From Bifidobacterium pullorum subsp. saeculare (GTDB lineage: Bacteria; Actinomycetota; Actinomycetes; Actinomycetales; Bifidobacteriaceae), in assembly GCF_016899725.1 (NCBI RefSeq), contig NZ_JACLYU010000007.1:1-64000 (forward strand): a stretch of DNA of 64,000 nucleotides, given 5' to 3'. Each line of letters starts with the position of its first letter. Position 1 is the first letter of the stretch. Shown in pieces: positions 40,654-48,192 of this stretch. The notes beneath the pieces were generated by a model. The model searched no databases and was not told the DNA's origin. It saw nothing but the letters and a program-made list of their open reading frames with translations. The position numbers were made by a program, and so were the translations under genes.

Positions 40654-42381
40654 ATGACGCGCCGCCGTCCGCATGGTGGCGCCGATCCGCATGCGCGCGA
40701 GGTGATGCGCTGGATTGGCCACGCGTGCGGCGGACGGCTGTGGATGGTGGCGGCGGGCGTGCTGCTGCAGATGGTGACCGCCGGCAACGCGGTGATGTTC
40801 GCGCTGTTCATGCGCGATGCGGTGGACGCGGCCGTGGCCGGCGACGCCGAGGGATTCGTGGGTGCCGCCACCGCCTTCGGCATCGCCATCCTGGCACAGG
40901 TGCTGCTCCTCGCCCTGGTCTGGTGGCTGCGTGAAGCCACGCTGGCCTCCATCGACAACGCGTTGCGCGGCCGCATCTTCGGCGACATCCTCGAAGGTGA
41001 CGTGGCGGCGCTGTCGGCGCAGCACACCGGCGATCTGATGAACCGGCTCACGTCGGACGTGGCCGTGGTGTCGGGCTCGGTGGTGCAACTGCCCTCCACC
41101 GTGGCCTCGTCCGCGGTGCGCATCGTCGGCGCGGTCACCGTGATGGCGATGCTGGACATCCGCCTGGCGACCGTGTTCGTGGTCGCGGGCTGCTGCATGG
41201 GCGCGGCGTCGCTGCCTCTGCGCAGCCGGCTGAAGCGCCTGCACCGTGACGTGCAGGAGACCGAAGGCCGCTCGCGGTCCTTCATGCAGGAGGTGCTGGG
41301 CAACCTGCTGGTGGTGCGCGTGTTCGGCGCCCGCAGCCACATGCTGGAACAGCAACGGCAACGGTTGGAGGACCACCGCGCCGCGCGCATGCGGCGCGTC
41401 GCGACATCCGACCTGAGCGCCACCGGACTGCGGCTGGCCATGCAGGCGGGGTTCTACCTCGGCTTCGTCTGGTGCGGGGTGGGGCTGCTGCGCGGCGCGA
41501 TCTCCTATGGCACGTTGATGGCCATCGTGCAGCTGGTGGGGCAGCTGCAGCAGCCGTTCGCCTCCTTCGGCGGACTCTTCCCACGCTATGCGGCGATGAT
41601 GGCGTCGGCCGAACGGCTGATGGCCATGCGGCCGGAGGATGCCGCCGGTGCCGCCCGCCGCACGGACATCGACCATGAGCAGGTCGCCGGTCTCGCCTCC
41701 CGACTGGAGGCGATCAGCTTTGACGACATCGGCTTCTCCTATGGCCATGGCGCGGTGCTGCGGCATGTGACCGCCCGGATTCCGCGCGGGTCGTTCGTGG
41801 CGGTGACGGGGCGCTCCGGCATCGGCAAATCGACACTGCTCATGCTGCTGCTGGGCATCCGGCGCCCGTCGGCCGGAACGGTCGCGCTGCGTTTCGCCGC
41901 CGGCCGCCACGGCGCTCCGCCGGCCGCGATGATGCCGGAGCAACTGCCTTGCGGCATGTTCGCCTATGTGCCGCAGGGCAATGCGCTGATGTCCGGCACG
42001 GTGCGGGAAGTGGTGGCGCTCGCGGACCGCGCCGAGGACATCGATGATGCGCGCGTGCGCTGGGCCTGCCGTATGGCGGACGCCACGCGGTTCGTGGAAG
42101 CGTTGTCCGACGGCTACCGCACGCTGCTCGGGGAGCGCGGCTCGGGCCTGTCCGAAGGGCAGATGCAGCGGCTGTCGGTGGCGCGCGCCCTGTATTCCGG
42201 AGCGCCCATCCTGCTGCTGGATGAGGCGACCAGCGCGTTGGACGTGGCGTCCGAACGCCGCATGCTGCAATCGATCCGCGAGCTGGGGGACCGGACGGTG
42301 CTCATCGTGACGCATCGTTGCGAAGTGCTCGACTACTGCGACCAGGTGATTCGGTTGGAAGAGGTGGACGATGGCCGATAA
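40654..42381 (+). CDS. ABC exporter, fused transmembrane and ATPase domains
   Basis: A 575-residue ABC half-transporter. Six hydrophobic helices occupy the first 310 residues and an ATPase domain the rest. Walker A is VTGRSGIGKSTLL, the signature is GLSEGQMQRLS (a variant of LSGGQ), Walker B is ILLLDEATSALD, and the switch His is in IVTHRCE. There is no N-terminal C39 peptidase domain, so any leader cleavage must come from another enzyme, perhaps the S24/S26 peptidase next to it. The ATG at 40654 follows the PqqD stop by 1 nt; in-frame codons at 40627 and 40633 would overlap PqqD. Predicted to export a peptide or lipid-linked product. Confidence 0.85.
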   Translation: MTRRRPHGGADPHAREVMRWIGHACGGRLWMVAAGVLLQMVTAGNAVMFALFMRDAVDAAVAGDAEGFVGAATAFGIAILAQVLLLALVWWLREATLASIDNALRGRIFGDILEGDVAALSAQHTGDLMNRLTSDVAVVSGSVVQLPSTVASSAVRIVGAVTVMAMLDIRLATVFVVAGCCMGAASLPLRSRLKRLHRDVQETEGRSRSFMQEVLGNLLVVRVFGARSHMLEQQRQRLEDHRAARMRRVATSDLSATGLRLAMQAGFYLGFVWCGVGLLRGAISYGTLMAIVQLVGQLQQPFASFGGLFPRYAAMMASAERLMAMRPEDAAGAARRTDIDHEQVAGLASRLEAISFDDIGFSYGHGAVLRHVTARIPRGSFVAVTGRSGIGKSTLLMLLLGIRRPSAGTVALRFAAGRHGAPPAAMMPEQLPCGMFAYVPQGNALMSGTVREVVALADRAEDIDDARVRWACRMADATRFVEALSDGYRTLLGERGSGLSEGQMQRLSVARALYSGAPILLLDEATSALDVASERRMLQSIRELGDRTVLIVTHRCEVLDYCDQVIRLEEVDDGR

Positions 42382-42865
42382 GCGGCCGGCTGGCTCCGAT
42401 GCGTCGCCGGAGGGACGGATCGAGTGGATATTGCGGCGCGAGGGCATGCTGGTGGCGCCGGCGGTGGGGGCGAGCATGCGGCCGATGCTGCGTGACAGGC
42501 GCGACACCGTGACGATCCGTGCGCTCGGCGCAGGTGGGACGGGCCCGGACGTGGGCGATGTCATCCTGTACCGGGCAGGCGGCCGGTATGTGCTCCATCG
42601 GATCGTCGGACGGTGGCCGGACGGGACGTGGCGCGTGCGCGGCGACAACACCCTCGTCGACGAGAGCGTGCCGGTGGAACGGGTGCTGGGAACCCTCGTC
42701 GAATGGAACCGGGGCCCCCGGCGCATCGTCTGCCGGCAGTCCGCGTGGTACCGCCGGTATTGGCGGTTCTGGCTCGCCTTCTGGCCGTTGCGTCGCGTGC
42801 TGATGCGCACATGGCGCACCGCCCGGCATGCCGGCGGCACGCTGCTACGGTGGAAGCATGGCTGA
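42371..42865 (+). CDS. S24/S26-family peptidase (Ser-His signal-peptidase type)
   Basis: A 164-residue protein of the signal-peptidase-like S24/S26 group. Catalytic Ser35 is in VGASMRPML. The second catalytic site reads YVLHRIVG, with His76 where type I bacterial enzymes have Lys, as in SipW/SEC11-type peptidases. The domain closes with RGDNTLVDE. There is no clear N-terminal anchor; a hydrophobic aromatic patch lies at about 125-145 (RRYWRFWLAFWPL). It overlaps the end of the ABC exporter by 11 nt and the start of the next gene by 8 nt, so it belongs to the same unit. Such peptidases recur beside PqqD and HPr-kinase-like genes in Gram-positive peptide clusters. Confidence 0.8.
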   Translation: MADKRPAGSDASPEGRIEWILRREGMLVAPAVGASMRPMLRDRRDTVTIRALGAGGTGPDVGDVILYRAGGRYVLHRIVGRWPDGTWRVRGDNTLVDESVPVERVLGTLVEWNRGPRRIVCRQSAWYRRYWRFWLAFWPLRRVLMRTWRTARHAGGTLLRWKHG

Positions 42866-43616
42866 ACCGTTCGATATGACGCTTGCTGGGCTGACCGTGC
42901 ATGTGGAGCCGCTGCACGAGCGCATCGGCAGGCAATGCCGCGGCTACCGCGTGGATGCCGCGGAAGGCACGGCCCGCGACATGACGGTGCGGGTCACGCC
43001 CGCGATGATCGACCGGGAGCGGCGGCTCAACCCGTCGGGGGCATGGAGCGACGACTATCTGGAGACGCTGGCCGTCCATCGGGCGGTCGCCGAGCGGCTG
43101 CCCGCCTTCGGCCGGCTCGCCTTCCATGGCGCCGCCATCGCCTACGCACCGGCAGGAGTCCCGCCGCGGGGCCTGGTGTTCACCGCGCCCTCCGGCACCG
43201 GCAAATCCACGCATATCGCGCTCTGGCGGCGACGGTTCGGGGATGCGGTGCAGGTGGTCAACGGGGACAAGCCGATCCTGGCCGTCGGCGGCGGGGACGT
43301 CACGGTGCATGCCACGCCTTGGGCCGGCAAGGAGGGCTGGCAGACGCCGAAGGCGCATGCGCCGCTCGTCGCCATGGCCGTGGTCACGCGCGGCGACGTC
43401 GACCGGTGCGATCGGCTGGACCCGGCCGAGGCCACGCCCCTCGTCCTCCGCCAGACGTATATGCCGGCGACTGCGGCCATGGCCGAGGCCACGCTGGATC
43501 TGGCTGACCGTCTGCTCGCCACCGTGCCGGTGTACCGGCTCACCTGCAGCATACGGCGGACCGCCGTGGACGCGGCCGCCACGGCCATGCTCGGGGGTGT
43601 GTGTCCCGGCCATTGA
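42858..43616 (+). CDS. HPr-kinase-like P-loop protein
   Basis: A 252-residue protein of the HprK-like kinase family found in peptide-maturation clusters, distinct from true HPr kinase. The P-loop is TAPSGTGKSTHIALW (residues 109-123), followed by VVNGDKPIL (Walker B-like) and TPWAGKEGWQTP. In paeninodin-type lasso clusters a related enzyme phosphorylates a Ser near the end of the precursor; a similar job on a peptide in this locus is inferred, not shown. The ATG at 42858 lies inside the peptidase gene, so translation is coupled. It is the last gene before the peptide island. Confidence 0.75.
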   Translation: MAEPFDMTLAGLTVHVEPLHERIGRQCRGYRVDAAEGTARDMTVRVTPAMIDRERRLNPSGAWSDDYLETLAVHRAVAERLPAFGRLAFHGAAIAYAPAGVPPRGLVFTAPSGTGKSTHIALWRRRFGDAVQVVNGDKPILAVGGGDVTVHATPWAGKEGWQTPKAHAPLVAMAVVTRGDVDRCDRLDPAEATPLVLRQTYMPATAAMAEATLDLADRLLATVPVYRLTCSIRRTAVDAAATAMLGGVCPGH

Positions 43617-43764
43617 GCGGCCGTTCCATACGTGGTCTCACCAATGGTCAACGGGGGAGCGCGGTCTATGGGAAGGGGGTATGATTACTGACATCTGTGC
43701 CGAAAACGTCAACGGCCGGAGGGACAATGGTATCGTCGGCTGATACGGAAGGAAGGTGCACGCC

Positions 43765-44286
43765 ATGAGTATCAAGCAACGGTGGGGGCGTGCGATGGCA
43801 GCGACCGCTGCGCTCGCCATGGCCTTGACGGCGGCTGTGGCCGCGGGCCCGGTGGCGGCCAGTGCGGACGACGATGTTTCCACGACCACGGGCACGAACC
43901 AGACCATCACGCAGCAGATTGCCGGCGACGGTGCGAAGCCGACCCAGACCCTTGACGGCAATGCGGACGGCGGCAAGGTGGAGGACCCGGCGGCGCCGGC
44001 CACGGATCAAAGCTCCTCCGACGGCAGTCAGCAAGATGGCGCGGAGCCTGGCAAGGCCGATGCCGATGGCGGCCAGGGCGGCGACGCCACGGCCGAGGCG
44101 ACCGAGCAGTCCGCCGAAGGCAGCCAGGAAGGCGACTCCGCATCCTCGAAGACGGACCAGAATGCCGCCGGCGATGCGGCGCAGAACACGGTTGATCCGC
44201 GGAACTGCACGGGCCCCGCTAAAGGGGCCGGCATCCCCGTGTGCAATGACAAGGGCGATTACCTGTTCTCAATCATATGGGATTGA
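43765..44286 (+). CDS. Secreted low-complexity protein, probably the 5' part of a frameshifted gene
   Basis: A 173-residue reading frame with a clear signal peptide (helix AATAALAMALTAAVAAG, cleavage near ASA-DDD) and a long Gln/Ser/Asp/Gly-rich linker. It ends in a small Cys-containing segment (RNCTGPAKGAGIPVCN) and stops at 44286 after YLFSIIWD. Just before the stop the base composition changes from GC-rich to AT-rich, and the protein appears to continue in another frame (next entry). GGAAGGAAGG precedes the ATG; a GTG three codons upstream is possible. I do not recognise the family. Either a short secreted protein or the remnant of a larger surface protein. Confidence 0.6.
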   Translation: MSIKQRWGRAMAATAALAMALTAAVAAGPVAASADDDVSTTTGTNQTITQQIAGDGAKPTQTLDGNADGGKVEDPAAPATDQSSSDGSQQDGAEPGKADADGGQGGDATAEATEQSAEGSQEGDSASSKTDQNAAGDAAQNTVDPRNCTGPAKGAGIPVCNDKGDYLFSIIWD

Positions 44287-44700
44287 AGGTACTCCTGATG
44301 ACAAAATGAGAAAGATATCAGGTGATGATCTTGTTGTTCATCATATAGCAGATAATAATTACAAAATTAATTTGGTTATCAAGGGTTATCCTAACGAAGG
44401 TTCTTATTTCGAATATGGGCTAATAGTAACCTTGCAAATAGTGATTTGAGTGTGTCTGGTAAAGTTCAGTCTTTGACTTCTGATAGTGACTATGAGACTG
44501 AAGGGAATCAGCCGAGCTCTGTGAGCTCTACCATAGAACACATCATAGATAAGGACGATTCCGAGGATATGCCCTATGTGAATGGTCTACAGAATTGGAA
44601 GCACGGCAATATTTTCAAAGCTGTGTCCAATACTGAATGGCCAATCAATAAGTATGACAATGAGAGCGGCCTGAATTTCGGTAAAGTAAATAATAAATAA
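44287..44700 (+). pseudogene. AT-rich frameshifted continuation of the secreted protein
   Basis: Two overlapping frames read as one protein. The first runs GIEGTPDDKMRKISGDDL through NEGSYFEYG; the second, one frame over, reads NSNLANSDLSVSGKVQS through GLNFGKVNNK to the TAA at 44700. Joining them to the preceding gene needs one base fewer near 44277-44280 and one base more near 44417-44419. Both points fall in the same heptamer, ATATGGG. The bases 44281-44400 contain only 39 G+C of 120, far below the flanks. I read this as a transferred or chimeric gene, now broken. Sequencing error or programmed frameshifting are the alternatives. No family recognised. Confidence 0.5.
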
Positions 44701-44712
44701 GGAGATTACAGT

Positions 44713-44886
44713 ATGAAGCAGCAGTATGAGCATCCCACACTTGATGTGGAATTATTGAACACAGATATCATCTGCGCCAGCGATGAAACCACTGTGATGA
44801 CGGATGATCCGGAAGCCGGTGACAACGGTGGTGCCAATTACAGTAATTTCGAGGATTTATTCAAAGCCAACAATTTCACTTTCTGA
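44713..44886 (+). CDS. 57-residue precursor-like peptide
   Basis: A short gene with an AAGGAG ribosome-binding site 8 nt upstream of the ATG. The peptide starts MKQQYEHPTLDVELLNTDII and continues CASDETTVM, then an acidic Gly/Asn-rich part, and ends NFEDLFKANNFTF. Residues 5-10 (YEHPTL) fit YxxPxL, the leader motif bound by PqqD-type recognition elements in lasso clusters. The Y-x-x-P start followed by DII-C-x-S is shared by many small Gram-positive peptides of unknown function. The lasso-conserved Gly and Thr after YxxPxL are not in place. The stop overlaps the next ATG (TGATG), so it is translated with the following membrane protein. Product and modification are unknown. Confidence 0.6.
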   Translation: MKQQYEHPTLDVELLNTDIICASDETTVMTDDPEAGDNGGANYSNFEDLFKANNFTF

Positions 44887-45350
44887 TGAAGCATCGTGAC
44901 GAACGGCCGACGCTGCAGGCCGTCATCGCCCGCGCCCGCGCCAAGTGGGCCGCCAAAATGGCGGTCGGCGGCACGGCGCTGGCGGTGGCGGTCGGCGCCG
45001 TGACCTTTGCTATCGGCGCCTTGGTGATAGGCGCCGTCGCCGCCGATGTGGGCATCTCGCACGGCTGGTTCAAATCCAAGCAGGCCGAGCCTGAGACGTC
45101 GCAGCAGCAGAAGACCTCGCAGGACCAATCCACCGGTGGGGACTCGTCGAAGGGCGCCAAGAAATCCCAAGTGGACAGCTACAGCGACTCGTGGAGCGAC
45201 CCCGAGGCCGACAATGTCATCAATTTCGACGACCTGTTCGACCCCTCGGGAAGCAAGGACGACGGCGATGGTTCCTCCGGAACCAGTGTGGAACAAGGCG
45301 AAGGCGACGAGTCGTCCCAAGGCGGCGACTGGACCAAAGCATATAAGTGA
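44886..45350 (+). CDS. Single-pass membrane protein with acidic low-complexity exterior
   Basis: A 154-residue protein: a basic N terminus, a transmembrane helix at about residues 26-55 (AVGGTALAVAVGAVTFAIGA), then a Ser/Asp/Gln-rich segment. Residues 112-120 read INFDDLFDP and share the block NF(E/D)DLF with the end of the 57-residue peptide just upstream. The ATG overlaps the peptide's stop codon. GC content is back to the host level. Function unknown; the shared block suggests the two products meet the same partner or arose from one another. It is followed after 48 nt by the Wzz/tyrosine-kinase gene. Confidence 0.6.
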   Translation: MKHRDERPTLQAVIARARAKWAAKMAVGGTALAVAVGAVTFAIGALVIGAVAADVGISHGWFKSKQAEPETSQQQKTSQDQSTGGDSSKGAKKSQVDSYSDSWSDPEADNVINFDDLFDPSGSKDDGDGSSGTSVEQGEGDESSQGGDWTKAYK

Positions 45351-45398
45351 CCTGCCACAGGGCGGTCCGACGAACGAACTGAACGAACGGAGCGATAC

Positions 45399-46886
45399 GT
45401 GACACTGGCCGACATCCTGGGAGCCGCGAAGAAACACATCGTAGCCATGGTCATCACCGTGGCGGTCATCTTCGGCGCCACCTGTGGCTTCGCCGCCAGG
45501 GAGGTGCCGGTATACACCGCCTACTCCCAGTACTATGCCACGCTGCGCCAAAGCGCGGCGACCCAGGACCAGTCCGGTGCCACCCCGGCCCCTAGCCAGG
45601 AAAGCCCCGACCAGGTGAAAAGCGACCAGGACTTCGTCCGTTCGCAGATCGGTCTGCTCAACACGCTGGTGCAAACCGACGCCGTGCTCCAGCCGGTGAT
45701 CGACAAGCTCAAGCTCAGCACCACACCTGATGCCCTCGCCGGCAACGTGGCCATCAACTCCAGCGAGGACTCGCTGTTCCTGACCATCGGCGCGAAAAGC
45801 ACCGACCCCCAGACCGCGGCCGACATCGCCAACGCGGTCGGCGAAAGCCTGAACAACCAGATCGCTGCCGATAGCTTCGGCGAGGTGAAGACCAACGCGC
45901 TGTCCCCGATCGTGCTGCAGGTGGTGAAGCCGGCGAAAGCCCCGGGTGCGCCGACCTCGAACAACCGCAGTACGCTGCTGATCGGCGGCTTGGTGGCCGT
46001 GGTGGTCGCGTTCCTCGTCGCCATCGCGCTTGAGGCGATGAACCGGCGCGTGCGCGACGTGGCCGACCTCAGCCAATATGTGGACGCTCCGGTGCTGGGC
46101 CTGGTGCCCGAATCCAATGAGCTCAGCGAAGGCACAGTCGTGGCCTCGCATCCGGGTAGCCACGCCGCTGAAGGCATCAGGCGTCTGGCCCGCAACCTCG
46201 CGTTCGTGACGCCTGACCGCACGACGTTCTCGAACGTGGTGGTGATCACTTCGCCCGGCCCCTCCGAAGGCAAGACCACGATCGCGGCGAATGTGGCCGC
46301 GGCCTTCGCGGAAAACGACGAGAAAGTGCTGCTCGTGGACACCGACCTGCGGCATCCGTCCGTCGCCAAGCTGCTGGGCATCAACGGCAGGATCGGCCTG
46401 ACCCATCTGGTCACCGGGCAGGCGGATTCGCAAAGCGCGATCCAACCGTACTGGAAGCCCCATTTCCATGTGCTGCCGGCCGGCGAGCAGACCACAAACC
46501 CGGGCATCATCATCAACTCGCAGGCCATGATGTCATTCCTCGAGCAGGCCGCCGCCGCATACGACCATGTGGTGCTCGACACCGCGCCACTGTCCGTGAC
46601 GAACGACGCCGCCATCTTCTCAAAGAAAGGCACGCTGACCCTGCTCGTCACCGCGCAGAACCGCACGCTTAAGCGCGCGCTGCGCGACTGCATGCAGGAG
46701 CTGTCGGTGGTGGGCGTGCAGATCGTGGGCACGGTGTTCAACCGCACCAAGCTCACGCGGGGCAACGAGAGCTACTATTACTACTATTACTATCTGGAGG
46801 ATGAGGGACGCCCGCGCAAGCGCGGCCTGTTCCGGCGTCGCCGTTCCAAGCGCCGCGCCGTCAAGCCGGAAGCCGGCGAGCAGTGA
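45399..46886 (+). CDS. Wzz-domain bacterial tyrosine kinase (polysaccharide co-polymerase)
   Basis: A 495-residue polysaccharide co-polymerase fused to a BY-kinase. Two transmembrane helices (about 12-35 and 190-210) flank the outside Wzz domain. The cytoplasmic kinase has Walker A TSPGPSEGKTTIAANVA, Walker A' VLLVDTDLRHPS and Walker B VVLDTAPLSV. The C terminus carries a run of seven consecutive Tyr residues (ESYYYYYYYLEDE), the expected autophosphorylation cluster, followed by a basic tail. It controls length and export of a capsule or exopolysaccharide. GTG start. The stop overlaps the next gene's GTG. Confidence 0.9.
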   Translation: MTLADILGAAKKHIVAMVITVAVIFGATCGFAAREVPVYTAYSQYYATLRQSAATQDQSGATPAPSQESPDQVKSDQDFVRSQIGLLNTLVQTDAVLQPVIDKLKLSTTPDALAGNVAINSSEDSLFLTIGAKSTDPQTAADIANAVGESLNNQIAADSFGEVKTNALSPIVLQVVKPAKAPGAPTSNNRSTLLIGGLVAVVVAFLVAIALEAMNRRVRDVADLSQYVDAPVLGLVPESNELSEGTVVASHPGSHAAEGIRRLARNLAFVTPDRTTFSNVVVITSPGPSEGKTTIAANVAAAFAENDEKVLLVDTDLRHPSVAKLLGINGRIGLTHLVTGQADSQSAIQPYWKPHFHVLPAGEQTTNPGIIINSQAMMSFLEQAAAAYDHVVLDTAPLSVTNDAAIFSKKGTLTLLVTAQNRTLKRALRDCMQELSVVGVQIVGTVFNRTKLTRGNESYYYYYYYLEDEGRPRKRGLFRRRRSKRRAVKPEAGEQ

Positions 46887-48094
46887 CGGATCCGCGCGCC
46901 GCACGCGCTTTGCGGCCGGTCACGGTGGCGGACATCGCCGCGATGTCGCGTGTGCAGCGGCGGGCGCTGCGCATGCGTCTGGATCGGCGCAGCCGCAACG
47001 CGCTGCTGTTCTGCGTGCTGCCGGTGATGATCGTCGCCAAGCTGCTCGTGGCCTATCTGTTGCCACCGAAGTACTTCTACGACAACAACCGCATCCTCGG
47101 CATGGCCAATCATGCGCTTGGCACCGTTGCGTGGGAAGGCAGCTACCGCATCGCCGCGAATCTGTTCGAGGCCATCAACATCGGCGATCTCACCACCATG
47201 CTCGAATGGTCGGTGTGCCTGGGCATCGTGCTCACCGGCGTGGTCATCGTGATGGTCACGCGGGCGGATGCCCCCGACTTCATCCAGTCGTTGTTCATCC
47301 TGGCCTCGGTGGGCCTGCTCAACATCTATATCTTCACCATTGGCAAGGATGTGATCCAGTTCGCGTTCTTCCTCGCCGTGTATGTGGTGCTTATGCTGCC
47401 GATCAGAAGCGCCACGCTCAAGATTGTGTTGAGCGCCGTGGTGCTGTGGTACGAGAGCACGTTCTTCCGCGCGTACTATGTGCTCATCGCGGCATTGGTG
47501 CTGCTCGTGTACGCGATTCTGACGTTCTTCCGCGCACGGGTGCATCGGTTCACCGGAGGCACGGTGCTGTTGGTGTGCGTCACGCTGTTCGCCACGGTGT
47601 GGTTGGTGCTGCTGGCTTCCAGCGTGCTCATGCCGGATGCCTACGATCAGGTGATGACGCTGCGGGATTCATACAGTACGGTGATGGACGGCAACGCCGA
47701 TTCCGCCACGTTCATCCAGAATTGGATTTCCGGCGGTGGCCTACCGGTGTTCATGGCCAACTATGTGATCGATGCGTTCCGCATGATGATTCCGGTGGAG
47801 CTGGCGATCCGAGGCCTGCAGTATTGGCCGTTCTTCGCGTTCCAGCTGTTCGTGACCGTGTACCTGGTCAATCTGCTGCGGCAGATGAACAAGCTTAATG
47901 ACCCTACGGTGTTCCTGGCATTGTGCGTATTCATCGGCTATGCGCTGGCGTCGTTTCTCTTCGAGCCGGACTTCGGCTCCTGGACGCGTCACGAGGCGGC
48001 CACCTTCCCGGTGCTCCATCTGCTCGTGCTCAACCGGTACCAGCGCATACCGCTGACCGCACGCGAACGCGAGATCGAACGGATGCTCGGCTGA
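46883..48094 (+). CDS. Polytopic membrane protein, EpsG/Wzy-like polymerase candidate
   Basis: A 403-residue protein with about nine hydrophobic helices. Features resembling EpsG-type polymerases are the early acidic outside loop (YFYDNNRILGMAN) and IGKDVIQFAFF, a form of the conserved (S/G)KE-containing helix. The C-terminal loop FEPDFGSWTRHEAAT ends before HLLVLNRYQRIPL. Its GTG overlaps the stop of the tyrosine-kinase gene, so it probably polymerises the glycan whose length that kinase controls. No glycosyltransferases lie in this window, so the sugar units must be made elsewhere. Confidence 0.7.
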   Translation: MTDPRAARALRPVTVADIAAMSRVQRRALRMRLDRRSRNALLFCVLPVMIVAKLLVAYLLPPKYFYDNNRILGMANHALGTVAWEGSYRIAANLFEAINIGDLTTMLEWSVCLGIVLTGVVIVMVTRADAPDFIQSLFILASVGLLNIYIFTIGKDVIQFAFFLAVYVVLMLPIRSATLKIVLSAVVLWYESTFFRAYYVLIAALVLLVYAILTFFRARVHRFTGGTVLLVCVTLFATVWLVLLASSVLMPDAYDQVMTLRDSYSTVMDGNADSATFIQNWISGGGLPVFMANYVIDAFRMMIPVELAIRGLQYWPFFAFQLFVTVYLVNLLRQMNKLNDPTVFLALCVFIGYALASFLFEPDFGSWTRHEAATFPVLHLLVLNRYQRIPLTAREREIERMLG

Positions 48095-48159
48095 CCGTCC
48101 GTCCGCCGGGCCTGCGTCTGGCCACATGGAACGGATGACGGGTACAGTGGCATGATTGG

Positions 48160-48165
48160 TATGAT
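48160..48165 (+). promoter_or_regulatory. Candidate dapB -10 box
   Basis: TATGAT lies 27 nt before the dapB ATG. A weak ATGACG at 48135-48140 is the only -35-like sequence, with a long 19-nt spacer. Confidence 0.3.
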
Positions 48166-48192
48166 GCCCGACCGAGGAAAGGATGTACGACG

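Noticed and set aside
43681-43743. A 20-codon frame (MITDICAENVNGRRDNGIVG) before the secreted-protein gene
   Set aside because: The GGAAGGGGG tract is too close to the ATG for normal initiation, TATGAT here could equally be a -10, and the peptide has no recognisable features.
37383-45350. Classical lasso-peptide, lanthipeptide or sactipeptide cluster
   Set aside because: No asparagine-synthetase-like cyclase, transglutaminase-like leader peptidase, LanM/LanBC or radical SAM gene is present. The PqqD, kinase and transferase alone do not define one of these classes.
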